This document shows, one piece after another, positions 7,588 through 15,493 of a stretch of DNA of 23,152 nucleotides. Numbering within the stretch: the first letter of the stretch is position 1; every line of letters begins with the position of its first letter. The DNA is from UBA2022 sp964621555 (lineage in GTDB: Bacteria; Patescibacteriota; Dojkabacteria; SC72), in NCBI GenBank assembly GCA_964621555.1, contig CAZUOO010000015.1, positions 1 through 23,152 on the forward strand, given 5' to 3'. A model generated the notes under the pieces. That model made no database searches and was not told where the DNA came from. It saw only the letters and a program-made list of their open reading frames with translations. A program made the translations under genes and the position numbers.

Positions 7588-7628
7588 ATTAATAGATATA
7601 ATAATTTATATAACCGATACTATGTATC

Positions 7629-7655
7629 TTAGCAGAGTATAGAATGGAGTGCTAA
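7629..7655. promoter_or_regulatory. CIRCE-like HrcA operator upstream of hsp20
   Basis: Read on the plus strand: TTAGCAGAG, nine bases, GAGTGCTAA. The established CIRCE consensus is TTAGCACTC-N9-GAGTGCTAA. One arm matches 9/9, the other 6/9 (the outer six bases), and the nine-base spacing is exact. It overlaps the -10 and the spacer of the hsp20 promoter. HrcA itself is not encoded in the window. Confidence 0.82.
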
Positions 7656-7665
7656 TTACTGTCAA
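7636..7665 (-). promoter_or_regulatory. sigma-70-type promoter of hsp20
   Basis: On the minus strand TTGACA (7660-7665) and TATACT (7636-7641) are separated by 18 bp. The start is expected near 7629, giving a leader of about 41 nt. The CIRCE-like element covers the -10 and most of the spacer. Confidence 0.8.
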
Positions 7666-7674
7666 GAGGGAGGG

Positions 7675-8616
7675 TTATATTTGGTTGATAAACACCTCTG
7701 TTGCAACGTAAATTACGTATAGTGCGATTAGCAAATATCCTTCCCTTCTTGTGATCTCCTTGTCGTTTATTACCATTAGGGAGAATATAAAGATTGTGAT
7801 GGAAAGGAGTATCAGGGCTGGAATTAAGCTTCTAAAGTTTATTAAAACCGTCGGACTTATTAATGCGAGTAGCCCAAGTACTGCGGTATTAATTGTGGCA
7901 CTACCAATGAAATTCCCAGCGGCCAGCTTATCTTTCTCTTTGCTATCACTTCTAAATAGGATTACTAATTCGGGTAGGTTTGTACCGATACTCAATACGA
8001 GAAGTCCTAGTAGTATTGGAGGGACGTTTAGTAATGTGGCTAAATTTAGGGTGTTGGTAACGGTAAGATTTGAAAATACTATTAACCCTGCTACTCCAAT
8101 TACACCTTTTATTGCGACGTTTCCAATTGGTTGAGATTTTAGGCTCAATGTTGCCTCAAATGCTTTACTTTTTCCAATAATGTAAATAACAAAAGCAGCG
8201 TATATAGATATTAGTACAACTCCTTCTATCCACTCAATTTTTCCGTCTATTAGTGCGATTATCTGTGAGTATATTATGGCTAGTGACATAAGTACCTCCT
8301 TGGTACTATACATCCCTTTAAATTTAACTCCGCCTGTTTTTACAGCACTTAGTCCAATTACTAGAGTGAGTATAATTACAGTCGCTCCAACTAAATTTCC
8401 AACTGAGAGCCCGGGTTGCCCTGTTGATGCAGCATTAATTGCCACAAAAGCTTCGGGAAGTGATGATGCAACAGCAAGTATTAGAAAACCGGTTATAAAT
8501 ACATTTACCCTAAGTCTCTTTGAAACGTGCATGAATGATGACTCGAGCAGGTCGGCCGATTTAATGAGAAAAAATATTAGTACCGCAAGAATAAGTATGG
8601 TGAGCAGTATATCCAT
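7675..8616 (-). CDS. CaCA-superfamily cation exchanger (Na+/Ca2+ or Ca2+/H+ antiporter)
   Basis: A 313-aa polytopic membrane protein of about ten spans with the two internally homologous alpha repeats of the CaCA superfamily. The first has ASSLPEAFVA followed by GNLVGATVI in the N-terminal third. The second has GTNLPELVILF followed by GNFIGSATIN in the C-terminal half. The acidic residues in the two LPE motifs are the expected cation ligands. The family usually expels Ca2+ in exchange for Na+ or H+; the ion pair cannot be read from sequence. The usual GTS in the first repeat is ASS here. It is separated by 41 bp from the 619-aa gene upstream and may be co-transcribed with it. A TATGAT box lies 13 bases before the ATG, with no Shine-Dalgarno. 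Confidence 0.9.
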   Translation of the reverse strand: MDILLTILILAVLIFFLIKSADLLESSFMHVSKRLRVNVFITGFLILAVASSLPEAFVAINAASTGQPGLSVGNLVGATVIILTLVIGLSAVKTGGVKFKGMYSTKEVLMSLAIIYSQIIALIDGKIEWIEGVVLISIYAAFVIYIIGKSKAFEATLSLKSQPIGNVAIKGVIGVAGLIVFSNLTVTNTLNLATLLNVPPILLGLLVLSIGTNLPELVILFRSDSKEKDKLAAGNFIGSATINTAVLGLLALISPTVLINFRSLIPALILLSITIFIFSLMVINDKEITRREGYLLIALYVIYVATEVFINQI

Positions 8617-8657
8617 AGAAATGAGTGTATCATAAAGTAGGGGGGAGTATAAATGGA

Positions 8658-10517
8658 TTAGGATATATTTGAATATGCTTTTTGTGCCATTTCTATTAAT
8701 TCTGTTTTCTTTTCTTCTGTTACAGGTTCACCTTGTGTTATTGCGATGTATAGACTCAGTATTACCATAAACTTCCTATATTCTATTACTTTCTCTTTCA
8801 CATCCATTTTAATTAAATGTTCAATATCGTCTTTGTGGGGCCTCCTCCAATCTGGTAATAATGTTTTCGCTTTGTTAAATATTTCCAAATATTTCTTACT
8901 ATCCGTTCTTACTCTGAGATTCTGTCTTGAACCATCTAGGCTTTTGATTTCAGCATTTGCACTATGTGTACGAGCATTGAGGGCTGAAATAAAGTGGACT
9001 CCTCTAAGTATACTTGTCTCTATTTTGGAGACTTGAATTGCTCCTTCGGATATAATCTGATTCTCTTTTGAATATATAAATTTAAAGAAGGATCTAACGG
9101 CGTTTGGTAGATGGGCGAGTAGAACTCCAACAGTACCTCTACCTTGACTCGCACGTATAAATTCATCCTGTGTCATCTTATTTTCATACTCAAGTGAATT
9201 GTTGATATTAAGCTTTTTCAGACTATCGATTAGCTTTCGGAAATCTGTAGTAGTCTTTGCTCCATTGTTTGATGTAAATAGATTGGTTTCGGTTTTGAAT
9301 GCTTCTAACTCTAACGGGCCTGCCACAAAAGCTAACTGTAATTCTGCAGGTGCAGGTCTTCGGTCATTGTTATTTTCGACGCCTTCTTGGTTTCGGTTTG
9401 AGAGCATATCATCAAGTGGATCTACACATATATATCCCGATTTGTTTTCAAAAAGTGTTGTCCAACCGAGCGTTTGTAATACTGTCTCTTTCATTCTAGG
9501 CTTAAACTTTCCAACGGCTTCCTTTTTAAGTGCATTTTCTTCTGGACTCACTTTATAGTCGGTTGATACATCATAGATTGGTATCTCCATTCCATCTTTA
9601 GTCTTAAGGCTTTTCTCCCTAAGGATTTCCGTAGTTAGAAGGTCCCGTGACGCCGTTTCAAGATTGGTAGTAGATATTAATTTCTCTAATAGTCTGATTC
9701 CCTGTTTGCCATTTGTAGTGTAGTGTGGAAACCAAACTTCTACATAGTCAACTTCTTTTTCGCCCAAAATATTAGTTTTGGTTACAATTATTATATTTGC
9801 AATTGGTTGATTCTCAGCTACCTGAGCAAAATTCCTAGCATTTTGAAGATCTCCTTTGTGTGTAGTCACTACATTAAAAGCACCTTTCATATCACTTTGT
9901 AATAAGGGTTCAAACTCACTTCTTGATCTGTTTACTGGTTGTCCATCAATAAATTTCACTCCCAACTCTTTAACCGCGGTATTTGTATCTTTCTCCCTAA
10001 ATTTACCGAGCGTCCTTAGCCACTTACTTTTATTAGCTTCATTATCTAACCTATGCTCGAAATCTTCTGTAAGTCCCTCTGAAGTTTTATTCTGATCATA
10101 GATCTTTCTCAATAGGTTCTCGTTTTCAATCAAGAATGCAAACAGCCCAGTATTTAGTTTATGCTTTAGGTCTTGAGGCGTGTGCGAACCCTCTAAGCTA
10201 AACTTTAATCCCCATATACCAGCTTCCTTTCCTATCGCTTCGCTTTCGATTCCTAGTTTCTTTGTCTCTTCTGCTTCCTGTGAAAACATTCCCTTGAATG
10301 AATCTCTCGCAGATTCGTCGGATTTCTGTTGGAACCAGAATGTTGTATCAATAGCTACTTTAATTAGCCCATGCTTGATATTTACTCTCTCAGCATATCC
10401 CTTGGCTAAATTTAAAGCACTCATTACTGCAGATGATATTTCACCAGAGGATGCTTCGAGGGTTTCATTAGGAGAAGGATTTGGCTTATCCCCACCACCA
10501 CCTCCAAATATTTTCAT
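8658..10517 (-). CDS. large hypothetical protein, 619 aa
   Basis: I do not recognise this protein. It starts with a flexible Gly/Pro/Asn/Ser-rich segment (five glycines at residues 5-9) and has no signal peptide or membrane span. The remainder reads as a soluble, charged protein with long helical stretches, for example the Lys/Glu-rich C terminus ending in VTEEKKTELIEMAQKAY. No nucleotide-binding P-loop, HExxH or cysteine cluster stands out. It lies between a PNPOx-like gene upstream and the CaCA exchanger downstream on the same strand. The ATG at 10517 follows TATAAC by five bases, without a Shine-Dalgarno, so its mRNA may be leaderless. The intact 619-codon frame argues strongly for a real gene. 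Confidence 0.8.
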   Translation of the reverse strand: MKIFGGGGGDKPNPSPNETLEASSGEISSAVMSALNLAKGYAERVNIKHGLIKVAIDTTFWFQQKSDESARDSFKGMFSQEAEETKKLGIESEAIGKEAGIWGLKFSLEGSHTPQDLKHKLNTGLFAFLIENENLLRKIYDQNKTSEGLTEDFEHRLDNEANKSKWLRTLGKFREKDTNTAVKELGVKFIDGQPVNRSRSEFEPLLQSDMKGAFNVVTTHKGDLQNARNFAQVAENQPIANIIIVTKTNILGEKEVDYVEVWFPHYTTNGKQGIRLLEKLISTTNLETASRDLLTTEILREKSLKTKDGMEIPIYDVSTDYKVSPEENALKKEAVGKFKPRMKETVLQTLGWTTLFENKSGYICVDPLDDMLSNRNQEGVENNNDRRPAPAELQLAFVAGPLELEAFKTETNLFTSNNGAKTTTDFRKLIDSLKKLNINNSLEYENKMTQDEFIRASQGRGTVGVLLAHLPNAVRSFFKFIYSKENQIISEGAIQVSKIETSILRGVHFISALNARTHSANAEIKSLDGSRQNLRVRTDSKKYLEIFNKAKTLLPDWRRPHKDDIEHLIKMDVKEKVIEYRKFMVILSLYIAITQGEPVTEEKKTELIEMAQKAYSNIS

Positions 10518-10566
10518 ATTTAGTTATAATGTATAAAATTGTTTTGTGCTACCGAATTCGATTATC

Positions 10567-11013
10567 TTATTCCTCAATTATCCATTTGAAACCACCCTCT
10601 TTTTCGTACAGTTCTTGATTGAAGAACTTAACTTTTACAGGGGTTATTTCATATACCACTCTACCAATACTCTTTATTATCTCACTAGGATTGTATTTTG
10701 TAGGTTCTTTTGTAAACATTGATATGAACCAGATCACCTTTTTAAGACTAGTTACTTTTTTTGCACGACCCCATCCTTGAATTGCCTTCTTTTTATCTGT
10801 TGGTACTTGGTGTGTGTCTGTTATTGTGAATGATACTTTATCATTCTCTTCAATCTGTTGTACATGTATAGTTTCTGGACCAGAGAGGAAGTATAGGTGG
10901 AGATTATCGTCTACTACATAGTATACGTTGCACATCCATGGGTTATTAGCATCGTATGTGCCTAGTGACATTATTTTATTTCCTTTCAGGAAGTCTGCGA
11001 CATGTTTATCCAT
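10567..11013 (-). CDS. pyridoxamine 5'-phosphate oxidase-like FMN-binding split-barrel protein
   Basis: 148 aa, the usual size for stand-alone PNPOx-like barrels. The N-terminal pattern (helix, MSLGTYDANNPWMCNVYYVVD, then LYFLSG...TIHVQQIEENDKVSFTI) is the split-barrel core of the PNPOx-like superfamily. WGRAKKV is followed by a late VYEITPVKVKFF strand. It most resembles the YhbP/UPF0306 branch as I remember it, a group without settled substrate. Flavin binding is expected from the fold but not provable here. It is the first gene of the minus-strand block and is divergent from the gene at 11139 across a 125-bp region. TATAAT lies about 30 bases before the ATG and there is no Shine-Dalgarno. 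Confidence 0.8.
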   Translation of the reverse strand: MDKHVADFLKGNKIMSLGTYDANNPWMCNVYYVVDDNLHLYFLSGPETIHVQQIEENDKVSFTITDTHQVPTDKKKAIQGWGRAKKVTSLKKVIWFISMFTKEPTKYNPSEIIKSIGRVVYEITPVKVKFFNQELYEKEGGFKWIIEE

Positions 11014-11113
11014 AGTTATGTTTATTAATATAATTCAATTATTATATCAGATACAATTACGTTGTAGGGGGAGGGAGGTTGTAAACAAGTTTAGAGATAT
11101 ATGGTACATTTAA

Positions 11114-11130
11114 TTAGTTAATTTAACTAA
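11114..11130. repeat. 17-bp palindrome in divergent intergenic region
   Basis: TTAGTTAA, T, TTAACTAA: perfect eight-base arms around one base. It ends eight bases before the ATG at 11139, in the divergent region between the PNPOx-like gene and the membrane-anchored protein. It could be a regulator site. AT-rich palindromes also arise by chance in such DNA. Confidence 0.45.
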
Positions 11131-11138
11131 ATAGATTT

Positions 11139-11576
11139 ATGAAAAAGAGTACTGTTATATATATTCTGGTGGCGTTAGTTGTTATCCTAGGGGGTATCGC
11201 AGTTTATGCATATCTTACTAAGGATGATGGCAAGAATGGTAGCTCAAAGGATAATGGGTCTGTAAATGATTTACCAACTGATGGAGATGAAGAGGAACCA
11301 AACTATGGTGAATATCGATTGTCCCGATTTTATATCGGTGATGGTACATGGGGGTATTCAGTCTCAGGTCAGATGCCAAACCCTTGTTATGAGGGAGAGG
11401 TGGATGTTGTAGTTAAGGAGAGTTTCCCTGAACAAGTTGTTGTGATATTGAAGGTTATACCTCCTGCTTCAGATGTTGTATGTGCTCAAGTTATCAAGGA
11501 ATATAAGTATGAGGGGGAGATTAGTGCAAGCGAAGATGCCGAGTTTGAGCTAGTTATTAATTCTGAAGTACAATAG
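11139..11576 (+). CDS. membrane-anchored extracytoplasmic protein, 145 aa
   Basis: Residues 1-3 are positively charged, then a single hydrophobic span covers about residues 5-26 (IYILVALVVILGGIAVYAYL). There is no lipobox cysteine, so the protein should stay anchored or be a poorly cleaved secreted protein. A low-complexity Asp/Gly/Ser/Asn linker (about 28-55) leads to a beta-rich domain with two cysteines, in NPCYEGEVDV and VVCAQVI, which may form a disulfide outside the cell. I recognise the general pattern of small secreted beta domains with PCY...C pairs, but not a named family. The next gene, a 4-TM protein, begins 10 bp downstream, so the two are probably one operon. No Shine-Dalgarno; a 17-bp palindrome precedes the start. 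Confidence 0.75.
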   Translation: MKKSTVIYILVALVVILGGIAVYAYLTKDDGKNGSSKDNGSVNDLPTDGDEEEPNYGEYRLSRFYIGDGTWGYSVSGQMPNPCYEGEVDVVVKESFPEQVVVILKVIPPASDVVCAQVIKEYKYEGEISASEDAEFELVINSEVQ

Positions 11577-11586
11577 TCATTAAAGT

Positions 11587-11991
11587 ATGATGTTATCTTT
11601 ACCAACTGCAAAATCGATTAATTGGTTGAAGCTATTTGGGATATTGTCTTTTATAAATTTTTCAGCCTTCATCTCCAGTCGGTATATATTAAACGCCGAG
11701 GTTACTGCTCAGAACTATTTCGCGTTTGTAATACTCACCGTTATAATTTCATCTTTATCTATGGTTGGGTATTGGGGGATGAGAGTCTGGTCTTTATCTA
11801 CAATTATTGGAAATTTCATAGGAATTCTATACATACTATATATGTCCATCTTTAATATCTCAGATGGTTGGACTGATATAGCAAGCCTGTTAGGGACGTT
11901 GATGATAATTGGATTGGGATTTATATTTGGAGGGGTTATTGAACTATCCGTATTTGTATATAGAAAAGCTAGAGGTCGTAACTCTAACTAG
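11587..11991 (+). CDS. small integral membrane protein, 134 aa, about four spans
   Basis: Four hydrophobic segments are visible, around residues 15-32, 43-60, 65-87 and 98-124, with a basic cytosolic C terminus (YRKARGRNSN), consistent with both ends inside. I do not recognise a family. The gene begins 10 bp after the membrane-anchored protein gene and probably shares its transcript. The start is ATG at 11587, directly followed by another ATG at 11590; neither has a Shine-Dalgarno, so the choice is arbitrary by one codon. No catalytic motif is visible. Confidence 0.7.
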   Translation: MMLSLPTAKSINWLKLFGILSFINFSAFISSRYILNAEVTAQNYFAFVILTVIISSLSMVGYWGMRVWSLSTIIGNFIGILYILYMSIFNISDGWTDIASLLGTLMIIGLGFIFGGVIELSVFVYRKARGRNSN

Positions 11992-12075
11992 AGTCTATAT
12001 ATCTTACTATAGAGTTTAGACATGTTGTCGTAAAATGTGCTATTTTATAGTAATTAAACATATCTTGTTATAAGT

Positions 12076-14805
12076 ATGGGTACTGAATATTTGGTAACCT
12101 CCCTTTTGGTCTTGTTTTCCCCATTGCTTTTTATTGTAATTGTAGGGGTTGTTATATATGTTCTCGTTAAAATGAGCAAAGGAAATGGTAAACCCGAGCA
12201 GGTAATCTCCCTTTCTGAACTTGAGAAGCTTCAAAAGAATGGAAATATGACAATTCAAGAGGTGATAGATAGCTATAAGGTGGAGAGTAAAACTGATGTT
12301 GTGGTTCCTAATATCTCCAAAACTGTTCCAGAACCTACTGTCGACTCAACTAGTCTAAAAGTGGTAGATAAATCTGATAATTCTAAACTTATACTCTATC
12401 TAGGGTCGGGTTTAGTTACATTTGCAATGCTTGCCCTTGTCACTCTTGGTTGGAATACTATTAGTGCTGAAGTTAAAATCGGGTTATTGCTACTTAATGT
12501 TGTGGGTTTCTTAGTCTCTGGTCTGTATCTATCTAAACATAAAAGTTTGGGTAGTGTAGGTTCAACATTTCTTTTTGTAGGATCTCTTGGCTTTATGCTT
12601 TTTCTAGTTGGAGTTTGGAACTTCCTTCTTGCAGAAGTCTATTTTGATTTGCGATATATATATTGGTTGTTGGCGTCAACTATCTCAGTGCTGCTCAACT
12701 ACCTTCTTCTCAAACTCTCAGGTGAAGATAGGTTCTTTAATTTAGGGCTTTTCTCACTGTACAGTTTACTAATGTCTCTCGCATTCCTTCTCTCAACTCA
12801 AGAGATCTATAGAATAGTTGTGTTTATGGTTTTGAATACTCTATTACTAATCTCTCAAAATGTTCTGAAAGGAAATAATCTAAAAAAGATCCTTTTCACA
12901 TCCAGATTGATTAATGTAATAGGGAGTGTGCTTATAATTGGAACTGTTGGTCCATTGTTGACTTCTGGGTTAGGGTTAGAGGATAAACTGCTAATTACTT
13001 TGGGTCTACTTATTTCAACTCTCTTCACCGCATTTGATTACTATAGAAGTCGAAGTCGATTAATTGGGTTTGAATTTGTACTCTTCCTTATTAAATATGA
13101 GTTGCTTGTTGTTCTATGGGGATTGTCAGTAGATGTAATATTTATTGGTGTTGGAGTGTTAATCGCGATTTACATAATGGTATCTCATTTTATATTTGAG
13201 AGAAGTTCAAAAGCGTTGTATTTTCTTACCTTAATTCTTGCAGGGATTATGAGCACGTTTATTGTATTCCATACCCTTGCAAATTCAATTACAAACACCG
13301 GTGTATACACCTTTAGTACCCTTCTGCTCACCAATTTAATTGTGTTTGGTTCTCTGTTATTAATACCGCTTGTGAAGAAGAGATCCTTGACTACAGGCAT
13401 CGTATTAACATATTCGGTGCTAATCTTACATTTGGTTTTAGATTGGTTATTCCCTGAAATGAAGTATACATCCTATATGTATGTATACTTATCATTGGCT
13501 TTAACGATTAGTGTGGGGAATACGTTGTTAAGGAAGCTATATTCTCAAAACTATTCTAGGTATCTGTTACCATCATCTATTGTACTAGGCTTTCTTTCTA
13601 TTACCACCTTGATAATGGCATTGTTTAACAGGGAGTATGTCGAGAGTGGGTTTGCAATTGTAAATGGGTTCTTTGCATTATTATTGGTACACAGTACGAT
13701 GAAATATTACTTCTCCAGGGGTTGGTTTTCTAGACTTGGTTTGAACTTTTCTGCCTTAGGTCTATTCATCTCATTGCTTAACTATGGATATTTTGTGCAT
13801 TGGCAGGAGTATATTACTCAGTATTCACATCTCTCCCCTCTATTAATCATACCTATCTTAGTATTCTGGCTAGTCTCTGAGTTTTCTGACGCCAAGATTA
13901 GGTGGATTGATTTACTAGCTTTTGTTGCTTCTGTCTTTATTGGAATCACTATGGCACTTGGTAGTGAGGAGATGATGTTGATTCAAGTTCTACTTCTTAC
14001 CGCGATCTCTATCTATAGATTTATAATTAAGGGGAGGGTATTTGATTTTATAGGGTTACCAGTATTACTAAGTTTTAATGTTAGCCTTGTCTCTAATATC
14101 TTTGTACTTCAAAACGATATAACCTTGCTTATCCTTGTTGGTGTATTCCTTTCTTTGGTATTGGTATCAAGGCTGTTTAAAACTCTGGAGTTAAGTATAT
14201 GGACTAAGGTTGCCTATACCTTTATAACCCTTGTTACATTGATAGGGAGTTTAGCATATACCCTTAATGGGGAGTTTAACATTGTTTATGTATTGGTATA
14301 TCTACTTGCTACTACGTTACTCCTTCTTACAAACTCAAACTTTACACAGAAGCTATCAGGGATTCCACTTGTGCTGCTTGTTTGGGGGGCTGTAGATGGC
14401 TATAGTCTTAATGCACAGTTCTATATAGTTCCAATTACAATATATCTACTTTCTCTCTCTTATCTGTATATTATAAAGGGGAGGATAGGGATGGCTATAT
14501 TTGTTCGTAATAGTGCATTGCTGCTTCAGTTAAGCTCCCTTTTTATACAAACGCTTGGGTCTTCAGATTTGAGGGTTGCAATATATTCAGGGGTATCTCT
14601 AATTCTGTTGAGTACTGTGGTGTTGGTATTTTCTATTATTCGGGAAGATAGGGTGTTAAGGTTAATGGGTATTACATTTCTACTCCTTGGATTGTTTGTA
14701 CGATTGTATATGGTGATTATTACTATTCCTTGGTGGATATATATTGCAATCCTAGGTCTCTTCCTTATAGTTTTGGCTATATATAGAATTGGGAAGGAGA
14801 AGTAG
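12076..14805 (+). CDS. very large polytopic membrane protein, 909 aa (DUF2339/DUF2157-like in style)
   Basis: An N-terminal span (about residues 7-32) is followed by a cytosolic segment of about 75 residues containing a short helical stretch (SLSELEKLQKNGNMTIQEV). From about residue 108 the protein is almost continuously hydrophobic to the end, enough for some two dozen spans separated by short basic loops. The layout resembles large predicted membrane proteins of the DUF2339 and DUF2157 groups, but I cannot confirm either by motif. There are no extended soluble domains and no obvious glycosyltransferase or O-antigen ligase motifs. TATAAG stands directly before the ATG and no Shine-Dalgarno is present. 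The stop codon is embedded in AAGTAGGGG, a short sequence also found at other gene ends here. The NYN gene follows 67 bp later. Confidence 0.8.
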   Translation: MGTEYLVTSLLVLFSPLLFIVIVGVVIYVLVKMSKGNGKPEQVISLSELEKLQKNGNMTIQEVIDSYKVESKTDVVVPNISKTVPEPTVDSTSLKVVDKSDNSKLILYLGSGLVTFAMLALVTLGWNTISAEVKIGLLLLNVVGFLVSGLYLSKHKSLGSVGSTFLFVGSLGFMLFLVGVWNFLLAEVYFDLRYIYWLLASTISVLLNYLLLKLSGEDRFFNLGLFSLYSLLMSLAFLLSTQEIYRIVVFMVLNTLLLISQNVLKGNNLKKILFTSRLINVIGSVLIIGTVGPLLTSGLGLEDKLLITLGLLISTLFTAFDYYRSRSRLIGFEFVLFLIKYELLVVLWGLSVDVIFIGVGVLIAIYIMVSHFIFERSSKALYFLTLILAGIMSTFIVFHTLANSITNTGVYTFSTLLLTNLIVFGSLLLIPLVKKRSLTTGIVLTYSVLILHLVLDWLFPEMKYTSYMYVYLSLALTISVGNTLLRKLYSQNYSRYLLPSSIVLGFLSITTLIMALFNREYVESGFAIVNGFFALLLVHSTMKYYFSRGWFSRLGLNFSALGLFISLLNYGYFVHWQEYITQYSHLSPLLIIPILVFWLVSEFSDAKIRWIDLLAFVASVFIGITMALGSEEMMLIQVLLLTAISIYRFIIKGRVFDFIGLPVLLSFNVSLVSNIFVLQNDITLLILVGVFLSLVLVSRLFKTLELSIWTKVAYTFITLVTLIGSLAYTLNGEFNIVYVLVYLLATTLLLLTNSNFTQKLSGIPLVLLVWGAVDGYSLNAQFYIVPITIYLLSLSYLYIIKGRIGMAIFVRNSALLLQLSSLFIQTLGSSDLRVAIYSGVSLILLSTVVLVFSIIREDRVLRLMGITFLLLGLFVRLYMVIITIPWWIYIAILGLFLIVLAIYRIGKEK

Positions 14806-14872
14806 GGGAGGGGTTCGATTGCTAGTTTCGATTCTCATTTGATACTTACTCCTCTTTAGACTATCATTTACT

Positions 14873-15415
14873 ATGTTAAAACAAAAAGAAGGACAAGCGC
14901 AGAATATATATGCCTTTATAGACAGTCAGAATATCAATCTAGGTGTATCCTCTAAAAAATGGAAATTAGATTGGGGGAAGTTCAGATTGTTTTTAAGGAA
15001 TAAATACTTGGTGAATAAAGCATTCCTATTCATTGGATACGTTGAGAGCAATGCTGATTTATATAAGCATCTTCAGGAGGTTGGGTTTATCCTCATATTT
15101 AAGAACGTATTGGCAATTACTAAGGATGGGAAAACTACCTATAAAGGGAATGTGGATGCTGAGTTGGTACTACATGCTATGGCACAGTATCCTAATTACG
15201 ATAAGGCAATTATTGCAACAGGGGATGGAGACTTCTTCTGTTTGATAGAGTATTTAGATAAATATGGGAAACTTGCGAAGATAGTTACTCCAAATTTCAC
15301 ATATTCATCTCTATTGAGGAAATACAGTAAGTATATTGTAGATATGTATACTTTAAGGGGGAAACTTGCCTATAAAAAGGGAAATGAGAGGCATTCCCGC
15401 GGTAAGCAAGGTTAA
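14873..15415 (+). CDS. NYN (LabA/DUF88-type) PIN-like ribonuclease domain protein
   Basis: A single NYN domain fills residues 10-165 of 180. The acidic set of the PIN/NYN fold is present: YAFIDSQNIN with Asp17 and Asn20, KGNVDAELV with Asp95, and ATGDGDF with Asp118 and Asp120. These residues would coordinate Mg2+ or Mn2+ for RNA cleavage; family members are proven or predicted ribonucleases. The C-terminal tail is short and basic (KKGNERHSRGKQG), suitable for nucleic-acid contact. The gene stands alone, 67 bp after the 909-aa membrane protein and convergent with the RGG/zinc-ribbon gene. It has no Shine-Dalgarno. Hairpin-forming sequence at 15431-15493 follows it. Confidence 0.9.
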   Translation: MLKQKEGQAQNIYAFIDSQNINLGVSSKKWKLDWGKFRLFLRNKYLVNKAFLFIGYVESNADLYKHLQEVGFILIFKNVLAITKDGKTTYKGNVDAELVLHAMAQYPNYDKAIIATGDGDFFCLIEYLDKYGKLAKIVTPNFTYSSLLRKYSKYIVDMYTLRGKLAYKKGNERHSRGKQG

Positions 15416-15430
15416 CCTTTGGTAGTCCTC

Positions 15431-15466
15431 TCATCGTGATATCTAATTATATATCATTCCTGATGA
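15431..15466. repeat. interrupted hairpin between convergent genes
   Basis: TGATAT (15437-15442) pairs with ATATCA (15451-15456). Outside a small internal loop, TCATC (15431-15435) pairs with GATGA (15462-15466). It lies just after the NYN stop and may help end the transcript; no T run follows. Confidence 0.4.
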
Positions 15467-15475
15467 CAATAGAAG

Positions 15476-15493
15476 TACTAGTTTATACTAGTA
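15476..15493. repeat. 7-bp-arm palindrome at the end of the zinc-ribbon gene
   Basis: TACTAGT (15476-15482) and ACTAGTA (15487-15493) flank TTAT. It abuts the stop codon of the minus-strand gene at 15494, so a transcript-end role is plausible. There is no adjoining T tract on either strand. Confidence 0.45.

Noticed and set aside
8276..8635. 119-aa plus-strand frame opposite the CaCA exchanger
   Set aside because: The opposite strand encodes both alpha repeats of a CaCA exchanger; this frame has no domain or start context.
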